NCBI GenBank assembly: GCA_017483575.1 | Contig: JAFUWF010000018.1 | Span: forward strand, 1 to 64,000 | From: Bacteroidales bacterium | GTDB lineage: Bacteria; Bacteroidota; Bacteroidia; Bacteroidales; P3 | Direction of reading: 5' to 3' | DNA length: 64,000 nucleotides | Part shown: one piece after another, positions 40,210 to 49,287 of the stretch | Position numbering within the stretch: the stretch's first letter is position 1 | Layout of the letters: every line of letters starts with the position of its first letter | Notes under the pieces: generated by a model | Told to the model about the DNA's origin: nothing | Database searches by the model: none | Seen by the model: only the letters and a program-made list of their open reading frames with translations | Program-made: the position numbers and the translations under genes

Positions 40210-41613
40210 ATGGCTATGAAATATGATTTATTGGTGATTGGCAGCGGCCCGGGAGGCTATGTGGCTGCCGTTAAAGGAGCCCAGTTGGGCCTGAAGACCG
40301 CTGTTGTCGAGCGCGAAAACCTTGGCGGTATCTGCCTCAATTGGGGATGTATTCCGACCAAGGCGTTGATGAAGAGCGCCCAGGCTTTCAACTATGCCAA
40401 GCATGCCGCCACCTACGGTTTCAAAGCCGAGGGTGTGGAACCCGACTTGAACGCCATGGTTGACCGTTCGCGCGGTGTGGCCTCGACGATGAACAAGGGT
40501 GTGGAGTTCCTGCTGAAGAAGAACGGCGTGGATGTGATTACCGGCACCGCCAAGGTGATGCCCGGCAAGAAGGTCGAGGTGGTGTCTGCGACCGATTTGC
40601 AGACCACGGTCTACGAGGCCGAGCACATCATCATCGCCACCGGCGCCCGCAGCCGAGTGATGCCCTCGATGCCGCAGGACGGCAAGCACATCATCGGCTA
40701 CCGCGAGGCCATGACGCTCCGCGAGCAGCCCCAGCGTATGCTTGTCTGCGGCAGCGGCGCCATCGGCAGCGAGTTTGCCTTCTTCTATCAGAGCATCGGC
40801 ACGCAGGTGACACTCGTCGAGTTCATGCCCCAGATTCTGCCCAACGAGGACGAGGAGGTGGCAGCTCAGATGAGCCGCAGCTTCCGCAAGATGGGCATGA
40901 AGGTGATGCCCAGTTGCTCGGTGGAGAAGGTTGACATTGAGGGCGATGTGTGCCATGTCACCGTCAAGGACCTGAAGAAGAACACCGAGACTGTCGTCGA
41001 TGTCGATGTGGTGCTGAGCGCAGTCGGCGTGGTGACCAACCTGGAGAACCTCGGCCTCGAAGAGACCGGCATCAAATACGAGAAAGGCAAGATCGAGGTC
41101 AACGACTGGTACGAGACCAAAATGCCTGGCTACTACGCCATTGGCGATGTGGTCCACGGACCCGCTTTGGCCCATGTGGCATCGAAGGAAGCCATCTGCT
41201 GCGTGGAACACCTGGCAGGCAAAGAGGCCGTGAAGGTGAACTACAGCAACGTTCCTGGCTGCACCTACACCACCCCCGAGGTGGCCAGCGTGGGCCTGAC
41301 GGAGAAGAAGGCCGTCGACGCCGGCTACGAGGTGAAGACGGGCAAGTTCTTCTTCAAGGCCAGCGGCAAAGCCACCGCTGCCGGCAACACCGACGGCTTC
41401 GTCAAAATCGTTGCCGACGCCAAGACCGACCTCATCCTGGGCTGCCACATGTGCGGCGACAACGTCACCGAGATGATTGCCGAAGCCGTCGTGGCCCGCG
41501 AGAAAGGCATGACCGCCCGCGAGCTGGCACAGGCCATCCATCCGCACCCCACCATGAGCGAAGGCGTCATGGAGGCCCTCGAAGCCGTCCACGGCGAGGC
41601 CATCCACGGTTAA
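40210..41613 (+). CDS. lpd: Dihydrolipoyl dehydrogenase
   Basis: 467 residues. FAD-binding GSGPGGYVAAVKGAQLGL, redox disulfide in GGICLNWGCIPTKAL, NAD-binding GSGAIGSEFAFFY, and the active-site His-Glu pair in AIHPHPTMSEGVME are all present. It reoxidises dihydrolipoamide in 2-oxoacid dehydrogenase or glycine cleavage complexes; no E1/E2 gene is nearby, so the complex is unknown. ATG at 40216 is an alternative start. The stop codon lies in the GGTTAAT heptad array that fills the gap to the next gene. Confidence 0.95.
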   Translation: MAMKYDLLVIGSGPGGYVAAVKGAQLGLKTAVVERENLGGICLNWGCIPTKALMKSAQAFNYAKHAATYGFKAEGVEPDLNAMVDRSRGVASTMNKGVEFLLKKNGVDVITGTAKVMPGKKVEVVSATDLQTTVYEAEHIIIATGARSRVMPSMPQDGKHIIGYREAMTLREQPQRMLVCGSGAIGSEFAFFYQSIGTQVTLVEFMPQILPNEDEEVAAQMSRSFRKMGMKVMPSCSVEKVDIEGDVCHVTVKDLKKNTETVVDVDVVLSAVGVVTNLENLGLEETGIKYEKGKIEVNDWYETKMPGYYAIGDVVHGPALAHVASKEAICCVEHLAGKEAVKVNYSNVPGCTYTTPEVASVGLTEKKAVDAGYEVKTGKFFFKASGKATAAGNTDGFVKIVADAKTDLILGCHMCGDNVTEMIAEAVVAREKGMTARELAQAIHPHPTMSEGVMEALEAVHGEAIHG

Positions 41614-41656
41614 TGGTTATTGGTTAATGGTTATTGGTTAATGGTTATTGGTTAAA
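41608..41656. repeat. GGTTAAT/GGTTATT heptad array after lpd
   Basis: Seven perfectly phased heptads, GGTTAAT alternating with GGTTATT and ending GGTTAAA. They cover the lpd stop codon and most of the intergenic gap. No hairpin forms with itself, so it is not a terminator. Confidence 0.9.
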
Positions 41657-41669
41657 GTAATAAAGATTG

Positions 41670-42641
41670 ATGAATATTTTTCCAAAGAAGAGGGTGAAAG
41701 TGGCCGACGGGCTGCATGTGAAAATCTCGAACCACTTTTTCTACACCGATTTCGGTGTCCGCGACTCCGGCGAGATACGCTACAGCGGTCGCCGCTACAT
41801 TGTTACCGGCACTCCCGGCACGGGCTTCATCGAGCGCGAGAGCGAGAGCCACAGCTACCATACCTTCGTGCGCAAGAACGTGGCAGCCATGAAGCCCAGT
41901 TACTGGCGCTTGCTGCTTGGCAAAGAGCCTAGCTTCGAGAAAGCCATTGCCGACGCCAACAAGGCGCTGGAAAGTGCCAGTGAACCTTACCGTCGCCATC
42001 TGCTTGAGAGCTACGTCAATGCCCTTACCGTTGGCCGCAAGGAGGAACGCATGCAGCGCGTCATCCGCGGCATCAAGGACAAGATGGGCCATCGTAGCAA
42101 CAAGTTCTTGGTCAGCGTCATGAGCCACTATAAGAACAAGATCCGCCAGTTGGAGAACGACATGGACTCGGTGATATGGCACGTGAAGGACCATTGCTCG
42201 GCGGAGACCTATGAGGCCTACTGCAAGACCGTTGATGCATTCACGAAGGTGGCCTCCTGTCGCCGTATCTGGTTCTACGATCCCAAACGCAGGGACAGCT
42301 ACTCGCAGGTGTTCTTCGACATGGGCGTGTTCGACTACATCCGCAACAAGGCCTTCCTGCCCCTGATGCGCGACCCCGACGGAGTGCACTACTACCTGCT
42401 GCCCGACGCTATGGTGGTGGCCCGCAGTCATGTCGACTTCGACGTGGTGCCGTTGAAGAACCTTACCATCGTCAGCCAGGAGTTGGCCATCGAAGAGCCC
42501 AACGAGGCCTTGCTGGGCCAGATGGGCGACGCGGCCAGCATGATTAAGGTGCCGGAGTTCAACCTCAACTTCTATTTCAACCATGTCCATGCGGTTGTGG
42601 ACTTTGTCCGCGCCGTCGACCGGCTGAAGGAAACCCTTTGA
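41670..42641 (+). CDS. Conserved-looking cytoplasmic protein of unknown function
   Basis: 323 residues from the ATG at 41670. No signal peptide or membrane segment. The sequence starts with a basic patch (FPKKRVKVADGLHVKISNHFF), contains a helical middle (KAIADANKALESASEPYRRH, KFLVSVMSHYKNKIRQLEND) and ends NFYFNHVHAVVDFVRAVDRL. I do not recognise the family. It lies between lpd and an M23 peptidase gene, three bases before the latter, so a role in the same envelope or division process is possible but unproven. Confidence 0.65.
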   Translation: MNIFPKKRVKVADGLHVKISNHFFYTDFGVRDSGEIRYSGRRYIVTGTPGTGFIERESESHSYHTFVRKNVAAMKPSYWRLLLGKEPSFEKAIADANKALESASEPYRRHLLESYVNALTVGRKEERMQRVIRGIKDKMGHRSNKFLVSVMSHYKNKIRQLENDMDSVIWHVKDHCSAETYEAYCKTVDAFTKVASCRRIWFYDPKRRDSYSQVFFDMGVFDYIRNKAFLPLMRDPDGVHYYLLPDAMVVARSHVDFDVVPLKNLTIVSQELAIEEPNEALLGQMGDAASMIKVPEFNLNFYFNHVHAVVDFVRAVDRLKETL

Positions 42642-42644
42642 CGG

Positions 42645-43631
42645 ATGATGAAGAAGCAGCGCCATACCTACCGATTCGACCCCCATACCCTGCGGTATGA
42701 GAAGGTCTTCGTGTCGCTGCGCGACAAGGTACGGCGCATCAGCTTCAACGTCCTCTTCGGTGTGGTGCTGGGAGTGGTGATTGTGGTAGTGGGCATGCAG
42801 TTCATGGAGTCGCCATCGGAGCGCGCCATGAAACGGGAGCTGGCGCAATTCCGCCGGCAGTCCAAGTTGCTCAACGAGCGTGTGGACCGCGCCGAGAAGG
42901 TGCTGGAGAACCTGGAGGAACGCGACGACAACCTCTACCGCACCATCTTCTCCTCGGAGCCTGTCAGCCCGTCCGAGCGATACAGCGGCATCGGCGGAGT
43001 GGAGCGCTATGCGGAGTTCGACAACTGGGAAAACGGAGCCCTGCTGAAGAGCACCACCCGGAGGGTCGACGAGCTTACGAAGCGCCTTTACGTCGAGTCG
43101 AAGTCGCTGGACGAAATCTACGAGATGGCCCGCACCAAGAACGAGCGCATGGCCGCTATGCCGGCCATCATGCCGGTGGCCAAAACGCAATGCAAGGTGG
43201 TCAGTGGCTTCGGAATGCGCTTCCATCCCATCCTCAAGCACCACCGCCTCCATTCCGGCATCGATATGGCAGCCCGCCAGGGGACCCCTATCTATGCTAC
43301 CGGCGACGGCACCGTGATGGTGGCGGGACGCAATCCCGAAGGACTGTCGGGCTACGGAGTGGTGGTGGTTATCAACCACGGTTTCGGATTCCAGACCCTT
43401 TATGCCCACATGAACAGCACCAAGGTGCGCAAAGGGCAACACATCAAGCGTGGCGAGCAGATAGGTACTGTCGGCAGCTCCGGCATGTCGTCGGGTTCAC
43501 ACCTCCACTACGAGGTCATCCTCAACGGCAAGAAGGTGGACCCCGTCTACTACTTCTTCAACGACCTCACGCCGGAGGAATACGACGAGGTGCTCGAACT
43601 GGCCCGCCAAGAGAACCAAAGTATGAGTTGA
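42645..43631 (+). CDS. M23 (LytM) peptidase with membrane anchor and coiled coil
   Basis: 328 residues. A cytoplasmic N-tail is followed by one membrane helix (VLFGVVLGVVIVVVGMQFM), a coiled coil (MKRELAQFRRQSKLLNERVD to ENLEERDDNL) and a LytM domain with FGMRFHPILKHHRLHSGIDM, then HLHYEVILNGKKVDP. The zinc ligands look intact: His in FHP and the HSGID Asp, and HLHYE. Likely a septal or lateral-wall endopeptidase cutting peptidoglycan cross-links, or a regulator. The ispH gene follows by five bases. Confidence 0.92.
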   Translation: MMKKQRHTYRFDPHTLRYEKVFVSLRDKVRRISFNVLFGVVLGVVIVVVGMQFMESPSERAMKRELAQFRRQSKLLNERVDRAEKVLENLEERDDNLYRTIFSSEPVSPSERYSGIGGVERYAEFDNWENGALLKSTTRRVDELTKRLYVESKSLDEIYEMARTKNERMAAMPAIMPVAKTQCKVVSGFGMRFHPILKHHRLHSGIDMAARQGTPIYATGDGTVMVAGRNPEGLSGYGVVVVINHGFGFQTLYAHMNSTKVRKGQHIKRGEQIGTVGSSGMSSGSHLHYEVILNGKKVDPVYYFFNDLTPEEYDEVLELARQENQSMS

Positions 43632-43636
43632 GCGTT

Positions 43637-44500
43637 ATGGATATCAGGATTGATGAGAATGCAGGCTACTGTTTCGGAGTGGTGAAAGCCATCGGTGCCG
43701 CCGAGGAGGAACTCTCGCACGACGGCAGGCTCTATTGCCTGGGCGACATTGTGCACAACAGCGCTGAGGTGGAGCGCCTGCGCAGGCTGGGCCTGGAAGT
43801 GATAGACCACGGCCATCTGCCCGATCTGCAGGGTTCCAAGGTCCTCATCCGCGCCCACGGCGAGCCTCCCGAGACCTACCGCACCGCCGACCGCCTCGGC
43901 ATCCGCCTCATCGACGCCACCTGCCCCATCGTCCTTGCCCTCCAGCAACGTATCCGCAAGGGCTATGACGAGATGCAACGTGTCGGCGGCCAGATTGTTA
44001 TCTTTGGCAAGCCCGGCCACGCCGAGGTCATAGGCCTCACCGGACAGACTGGCGGCACGGCCATCATCGCCAGCCGTCCCGACGACCTCGGCGCCATCGA
44101 CTTCTGCCGCCCCATCCGCCTCTATTCCCAGACCACCAAGAGCCGCGAGGAGTACCAGCAGCTCATAGCCAACATCCGCAGTCGCCTTGCCGAAGGGGCC
44201 GACTTCATCGCCTACGACACCATCTGCAACCGCGTGGCCAACCGCGCCCGCGAGCTTGAAGGGTTCGCCCGCAGCGTCGACGTGCTCCTCTTTGTGGCTG
44301 GCGCCAATAGCAGCAATGGTCATTACCTTTACGAGTATTGCCGCAAGGTGCAGCCGCGCACCCACTTCATCGCCGATGCCGCGGCCTTGGAGGCCGACTG
44401 GTTCGCAGGTGCCGACAGGGTGGGTATCAGCGGTGCCACCTCAACACCCCGCTGGCTTATGGAACAGGTGAAAGACCAACTGATAAAACTTGTACAGTAG
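43637..44500 (+). CDS. ispH: 4-hydroxy-3-methylbut-2-enyl diphosphate reductase IspH
   Basis: 287 residues. The last step of the MEP isoprenoid pathway, giving IPP and DMAPP. The three iron-sulfur cysteines sit in AGYCFGVVKA, LIDATCPIVLAL and YDTICNRVANRA. Substrate-binding His are in DIVHNSAEV and IRAHGEPPETYR, and GATSTPRWL ends the protein. Start ATG at 43637 follows the M23 stop by five bases. The stop overlaps the recF GTG start by one base. Confidence 0.95.
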   Translation: MDIRIDENAGYCFGVVKAIGAAEEELSHDGRLYCLGDIVHNSAEVERLRRLGLEVIDHGHLPDLQGSKVLIRAHGEPPETYRTADRLGIRLIDATCPIVLALQQRIRKGYDEMQRVGGQIVIFGKPGHAEVIGLTGQTGGTAIIASRPDDLGAIDFCRPIRLYSQTTKSREEYQQLIANIRSRLAEGADFIAYDTICNRVANRARELEGFARSVDVLLFVAGANSSNGHYLYEYCRKVQPRTHFIADAAALEADWFAGADRVGISGATSTPRWLMEQVKDQLIKLVQ

Positions 44501-45618
44501 TGATTCTCAACCGCCTCATATTAACCGACTTCAAGAACTACGCCGAGGCCGACGTGCAGCTCTGCGACAACGTCAATTGCTTCGTCGGCAACAACGGTGC
44601 CGGCAAGACCAACCTCCTCGACGCGGTCTATTACCTCTCGTTCTGCAAGAGCTATTTCAACCCCGTCGACTCCCAGAATATCCGCATGGGACAGGAGTTC
44701 TTCGCCATCCACGGGCACTATGGCGGCGGCGATGTGGCCTCGCTCACCCTCCGCCGCGGACAGGGCAAGCAGGTGAAGTGGAACAAGAAAGTCTGCAAAA
44801 CCCTCGCCGAGCACATCGGCAGGATTCCCCTCGTCATGGTCTCGCCCAACGACCAGCAGCTCATAACCGGCGGCAGCGACCTGCGGCGCAAGTTCATGGA
44901 CGGCGTCATCTCGCAGACCGACCACCAGTACCTGGACCACCTGCTGCGCTACACCAAGGCCCTCGAACAGCGCAACCGCCTGCTGAAACAGATGTGGGAG
45001 GACCGTCTGTGGGACGACGCTATGGTCTCCGTCTGGGATGCCCAGCTCATCGACAGCGGCGACTTCCTCACCGCCCGACGTGCGAAGTTCGTCGAGGACT
45101 TCACGCCCCTTTTCGCCCATTATTACCATTGGATTGCGGGCACCGACGAACCCGGTACGGTGGTCTACCATCACGATGGCCGTCCGCTGGTGGTGCAACT
45201 GGAGGAATGCCGCCAGGCCGACAAGTATTCCCAATACACCAATGCCGGTCCCCACAAGGACGACCTCCTGCTCCTCCTGTCGGCACCCGAGACCTCGGCT
45301 GACGAGGCCATGCCGCTCAAGAAATTCGGCTCCCAGGGACAGCAGAAGAGCTTCGCACTGGCGCTGAAACTCGCTCAGTTCCAGTACATGCTCAACCACT
45401 CCGGCGAGAAACCTATCCTGCTGCTCGACGACATCTTCGACAAGCTCGACCTCGTCCGCATCAAGCGTCTCATCGCCCTTGTGGGCAGCGACAGTTTTGG
45501 ACAGGTGCTCCTCACCGACACCCAGCCCGGCCGCATCCAGACCATTTTCGACGAACTCCCCAACCTCGAGCATAGCCTTTTCCAGGTCGCCAACGGCTCG
45601 GTAACCCATAACTCATAA
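44500..45618 (+). CDS. recF: DNA replication and repair protein RecF
   Basis: 372 residues from GTG at 44500 (VILNRLILTDFKNY); no in-frame ATG fits. Walker A VGNNGAGKTNLLDAVYYLSF, Walker B PILLLDDIFDKLD and the ABC-type signature SQGQQKSFALALKLAQF are present. RecF loads RecA at gaps with RecO and RecR. Gene order recF-dciA is common in Bacteroidetes. The final residues VTHNS and the stop codon are encoded by a TAACTCA heptad array. Confidence 0.94.
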   Translation: MILNRLILTDFKNYAEADVQLCDNVNCFVGNNGAGKTNLLDAVYYLSFCKSYFNPVDSQNIRMGQEFFAIHGHYGGGDVASLTLRRGQGKQVKWNKKVCKTLAEHIGRIPLVMVSPNDQQLITGGSDLRRKFMDGVISQTDHQYLDHLLRYTKALEQRNRLLKQMWEDRLWDDAMVSVWDAQLIDSGDFLTARRAKFVEDFTPLFAHYYHWIAGTDEPGTVVYHHDGRPLVVQLEECRQADKYSQYTNAGPHKDDLLLLLSAPETSADEAMPLKKFGSQGQQKSFALALKLAQFQYMLNHSGEKPILLLDDIFDKLDLVRIKRLIALVGSDSFGQVLLTDTQPGRIQTIFDELPNLEHSLFQVANGSVTHNS

Positions 45619-45636
45619 CTCTTAACTCATAACTGC
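45602..45636. repeat. TAACTCA heptad array after recF
   Basis: TAACCCA, TAACTCA, TAACTCT, TAACTCA, TAACTGC in phase. It covers the last recF codons and the recF stop, and ends one base before the next start codon. Confidence 0.85.
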
Positions 45637-45637
45637 C

Positions 45638-45922
45638 ATGCAGCCCGACCGCACGCTCAACTACTACCTCCAAGGGGCCCTTCGCCGTCTCGACCACGGC
45701 GAGTTGGCCGACGAGCTGCGTGTCGAGAAGGTCTATCGTCAGTTGGCCGGCGACCTCATCAGCCGGCTGACCAACTCCGTCCAGTTCTCCAACGGAGTGC
45801 TCTCCCTCCGTCTCGCTTCCGCGGCCCTCAGGAGCGAGATGATGCGCCGCCGCGAAGGCCTTCGCCAACGCATCAACGACCACCTCGGCGCTGAGGTGGT
45901 GAAAAAGATAAACATCTGGTAA
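45638..45922 (+). CDS. DUF721 (DciA-like) protein
   Basis: 94 residues. Family features are the small KH-like fold with SRLTNSVQFSNGVLSLRLAS, and SAALRSEMMRRREGLRQRIND followed by EVVKKINIW. DciA is the ancestral helicase loader that acts with DnaB. Adjacent to recF, as usual. The next gene starts six bases after its stop. Confidence 0.85.
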   Translation: MQPDRTLNYYLQGALRRLDHGELADELRVEKVYRQLAGDLISRLTNSVQFSNGVLSLRLASAALRSEMMRRREGLRQRINDHLGAEVVKKINIW

Positions 45923-45927
45923 CCTGT

Positions 45928-47574
45928 ATGAAGAACCTCTGGAAAGCCCTCCGCATGGTGCACAGCTGCAACCCCCGCTCCTTCTGGCTGCGGGTGGTCT
46001 ACGTGGTGCTGCAGAGCGTACTTCCGCTGGTCAACCTATACATTCTCAAAGGGCTTATCGACTCGGTGACGGCGGGCGCCACTTCCGGGGGCTATGGTTT
46101 GCAGGTGATGTGGCTACTCATCACCATGTGCTTCGTCTTCCTGCTGAACCGCATTGTCTCCGCCCTCAACGGCATCAACAACGACGTCCTCTCGCAGCGG
46201 CTGGTGGACCATGTCAGCGACCTCTTGCAGCGCCAGTCGGCTCGGCTGGACATGCAATACTACGACAACCCCGCCTACCACGACACCTTCCACCGCGCCC
46301 AGCAGGAGGCCACCTACCGCCCGCTGCAGATACTGAACAACATCATGTCCTTCGGCGGAGCCGTCATCTCCATCATCGGCGTGGTGGCCATGCTGCTCAC
46401 CGCCTCGTGGTGGGTCATTGTGGTGATGATTGTGGCCGTCGTCCCCGGTTTTGCCGTGAGGCTCTACAAGGCGCGCCGCATCTACCGCTTCCGCCGCGAG
46501 AACACACAGCTCTACCGTCGCACCTCCTACTACGGCGCCATCCTGACGGCCCGCGACTTCGCCAAGGAACTCCGCGCCTTCCGCTTCGCCGACCTCTTCC
46601 GCGGTCGCTTTGTCGATGCTCGCAAGCAACTGGTTGTTAGGCTCATGTCCATCTCGCGCCGCCTCGGTGCCCTCGATGTGCTGTGTGCTTTTGTCGAGGC
46701 TGCCGCCATGTTCGCCGTTGTATGGTTGCTGGTGAACCGCGCCTGGGCTGGCGCCATCACCATCGGTTCCTTCGTGATGCTCTTCGAGGCCTTCCGTCGC
46801 GGACAGGGCTACCTTTCGTCGCTCGTCGGCGCCGTCGCGGGCCTCTACGACAACCGCCTCTTCATCGGCAACCTCTTCGAGTTCCTCGAGCTAGAGCCCA
46901 CCATCCTGCCGTCCGCTGAACCCCTGGCCATGCCGCAGGAAATCAACGAGGTGGAGTTCCGCGACGTCACTTTCCGCTATCCTGATATGCAGCGCGACGT
47001 CCTCAGCCACTTCAGTCTCTGCGCCCGTCGGGGCGAAATCACCCGTATCGACGGTCGCAACGGCTTCGGCAAGAGCACGTTGATCAAACTCCTCCTCCGT
47101 CTTTACGACCCCCAGCAGGGCACCGTTCTCGTCAACGGCATCGACATCCGCCGTTTCGACCCCGCAGAACTTCGCTCGCGCATGGGCGTCCTCTTCCAGG
47201 ACTTCGCTCGCTACAACCTCTCCGTCGCGGAAAACATCCAGCTATCAGCACAGAATGTGCTGACTGAGGAGTGTGTCAAACATGCCCTACAGCTCTCCGG
47301 CGCCGACACCTTCGTCAACGCCCTTCCGGAGAAGGAAGCCACCCTCCTCGGCCGCCTCTTCGACGGCGGCGCCGAGCTCAGCATGGGGCAGTGGCAACGC
47401 ATAGCCCTGGCCCGCGCCCTGGCTTCCGACGCCCAGGTGCTCCTCCTCGACGAGCCCACCGCCTGGCTCGACGCCGACGCCCGCCGCCACCTGCAGCAGA
47501 CCCTCCGCGAGCTCGAACCGACCAAAATCATCCTCCTCATCACTCATTCGCAAACCCTGGACGAACTTTCTTAA
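45928..47574 (+). CDS. ABC exporter, fused membrane and ATPase domains
   Basis: 548 residues. The N-terminal six-helix domain (WLRVVYVVLQSVLPLVNLYIL, VMWLLITMCFVFLLN, VAMLLTASWWVIVVMIVAVV) is followed by an ATPase. Walker A is ITRIDGRNGFGKSTLIKLLL, slightly unusual in GRNGFGKS. The signature is LSMGQWQRIALARAL, and Walker B VLLLDEPTAWLD. The substrate is unknown; lipid, peptide or drug export are all possible. It is the last gene of the lpd-to-ABC run. The downstream gap has an 11-base tandem repeat. Confidence 0.9.
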   Translation: MKNLWKALRMVHSCNPRSFWLRVVYVVLQSVLPLVNLYILKGLIDSVTAGATSGGYGLQVMWLLITMCFVFLLNRIVSALNGINNDVLSQRLVDHVSDLLQRQSARLDMQYYDNPAYHDTFHRAQQEATYRPLQILNNIMSFGGAVISIIGVVAMLLTASWWVIVVMIVAVVPGFAVRLYKARRIYRFRRENTQLYRRTSYYGAILTARDFAKELRAFRFADLFRGRFVDARKQLVVRLMSISRRLGALDVLCAFVEAAAMFAVVWLLVNRAWAGAITIGSFVMLFEAFRRGQGYLSSLVGAVAGLYDNRLFIGNLFEFLELEPTILPSAEPLAMPQEINEVEFRDVTFRYPDMQRDVLSHFSLCARRGEITRIDGRNGFGKSTLIKLLLRLYDPQQGTVLVNGIDIRRFDPAELRSRMGVLFQDFARYNLSVAENIQLSAQNVLTEECVKHALQLSGADTFVNALPEKEATLLGRLFDGGAELSMGQWQRIALARALASDAQVLLLDEPTAWLDADARRHLQQTLRELEPTKIILLITHSQTLDELS

Positions 47575-47785
47575 AAACCGTTAAAACGGCCGTTTTTCTC
47601 CCGTCTATCGTCCTACCAAATCCTACCGTGGTGGGAGTTGGTAGGGAGTTGGTAGGGAGTTGGTGGGGTGTTGACTGGTAGTTTGGAGCATCGAATGTCC
47701 GTGGAAAATGTTTTTTTTCCGGGTGGCACAATAATTGTTGTTGTGGTGCGTTTTTTATATTAAAATTTATTAAATTTATTGCATT
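47575..47785. other. Intergenic region with GGAGTTGGTAG tandem repeat
   Basis: 211 bases. Three 11-base GGAGTTGGTAG units (47634-47666) with an inverted CCTACCAA at 47612-47619 just before; AAAACGGCCGTTTT (47583-47596) is a perfect palindrome and weak terminator candidate for the ABC gene. The last 60 bases before the aminopeptidase gene are AT-rich, without a clear TAnnTTTG. Confidence 0.5.
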
Positions 47786-49246
47786 ATGATTTATAGTCTG
47801 AAAGATATCAATCCGAAAACATACGAAGGCAATCTTGTTTTCCTCTACGGCGACGAGTCGGCCGAGCGGGTGTTGCCGCTGGGCAAGCGTGAGGTGGAGC
47901 TGGTTAGAGGCAAAAGGGCCGAGGCGAGGGGCAAGAATTTTATTGTGTCGTTCGACCGTCTGCCGTGGCGGCTCTATTTTGTGTCGTTCGACAGCGAGCG
48001 TCCGGCCGCCGAGGTGCAGGAGACGCTGCGCTGCCAGGCGGCGGAGCTGCTGAAGATGATGGAGAAGGACGGCGTGAAGCAAGCCGGCCTCTGCGCCGAA
48101 GGCACGCTGCCCGAAGAGGTGGCGGCCATGGTGGAAGGCCTGACGCTGGCGGACTACAGTTTCGACCGTTTCCGCAGCAAGGAGTGCTACCATCTGGAGG
48201 AGCTGACCATCAGCTCGATGTTCTTCAGCCCCGAGGAGCTGGAGACCCAGGAACGCCTGTGGGGGCGCATCTTCTGGTGCCGCGAGTGGGTGAACCTGCC
48301 GGTGGCCGACCTCAATGCCGAGGCTTTCGCCGACGAGCTGCAGGCTGTGGCCAAGGACCTCGAGGGGGTGACGTGCACCGTGATGGACAAGCGTATGATC
48401 GAGAGCCTGCGTATGGGCGGCCTGCTGGCCGTGAACAAGGGCAGCGTGGACGAGCCGCGGTTTGTTGTACTGGAATATTGTCCGAGTAATCAGAATAATC
48501 CGAGTACTCAGAGTGATCCGATTGTGCTGGTGGGCAAGGGCATCATGTACGACACGGGCGGCCTGAACATCAAGCCCGACGACTATATGCAGGAGATGAA
48601 GAGCGACATGGCTGGAGCCGCCACGATGGCCAGTGTGGTCTTTGCCGCCGCCGACAACCGGCTACCGGTGCACGTGGTGGCGTTGCTGCCGCTGACGGAC
48701 AACCGGCCGGGGTTCAACGCCTATGCCGCCGACGACATCCTGACCATGTACGACGGCACCACCGTCGAGGTGGTGAACACCGACGCCGAGGGACGCCTCA
48801 TCCTGGCCGACGCCATAGCCTACGCCGTGAAGAACTACCACCCGCGTGTCATCATCGACGCCGCCACGCTGACGGGCGCCGCCGTGCGGGCCATCTCCAC
48901 CTTCGGCATCGCCGCCATGCAGACCCACGCCGAGCGCGAGATGGAGATGCTGAAGATTGTGGGCAACGAGGTGTACGAGCGCCTGGTGGAGTTCCCGATG
49001 TGGAAGGAGTACGACGAGCTGATAAAGAGCGACTTCGCCGACCTGCGCAACTGTGGTAGCACGCCGCAGGCTGGTACCATCACCGCCAGCAAGTTCCTGG
49101 CCCATTTCGCCAAGGAGGTGCCCTATGTGCACCTGGACATCGCCGGCGTGGCCTACTTCACCAAGCCGCAGCAGTACTACCGCGTCGGCGCCAGCGGCTA
49201 CGGCATACGCCTGCTCTATGCCTATCTGCAGATGCAGGAGAAATAG
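47786..49246 (+). CDS. Leucyl aminopeptidase (M17)
   Basis: 486 residues. M17 signature NTDAEGRLILADAIAYA and metal-site motifs LVGKGIMYDTGGLNIKP and MKSDMAGAATMA; N-terminal domain as usual. It releases N-terminal amino acids from peptides and uses two divalent metals. An 18-base tandem pair (48482-48517) encodes PSNQNN and PSTQSD between the two domains. It is followed 42 bases later by pdxA. Confidence 0.92.
   Translation: MIYSLKDINPKTYEGNLVFLYGDESAERVLPLGKREVELVRGKRAEARGKNFIVSFDRLPWRLYFVSFDSERPAAEVQETLRCQAAELLKMMEKDGVKQAGLCAEGTLPEEVAAMVEGLTLADYSFDRFRSKECYHLEELTISSMFFSPEELETQERLWGRIFWCREWVNLPVADLNAEAFADELQAVAKDLEGVTCTVMDKRMIESLRMGGLLAVNKGSVDEPRFVVLEYCPSNQNNPSTQSDPIVLVGKGIMYDTGGLNIKPDDYMQEMKSDMAGAATMASVVFAAADNRLPVHVVALLPLTDNRPGFNAYAADDILTMYDGTTVEVVNTDAEGRLILADAIAYAVKNYHPRVIIDAATLTGAAVRAISTFGIAAMQTHAEREMEMLKIVGNEVYERLVEFPMWKEYDELIKSDFADLRNCGSTPQAGTITASKFLAHFAKEVPYVHLDIAGVAYFTKPQQYYRVGASGYGIRLLYAYLQMQEK
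48482..48517. repeat. 18-base tandem pair in the M17 gene
   Basis: CCGAGTAATCAGAATAAT and CCGAGTACTCAGAGTGAT in tandem (13 of 18 bases match); read in frame as PSNQNN and PSTQSD in the linker before the catalytic domain. Confidence 0.6.
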
Positions 49247-49287
49247 ATACGATAGTTTTAGAAAAGACAGATTTTATAGATAATTAT

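Noticed and set aside
47583-47596. AAAACGGCCGTTTT as terminator of the ABC gene.
   Set aside because: The stem is only seven bases with no loop room and a T run that is part of the palindrome; not listed as a terminator.
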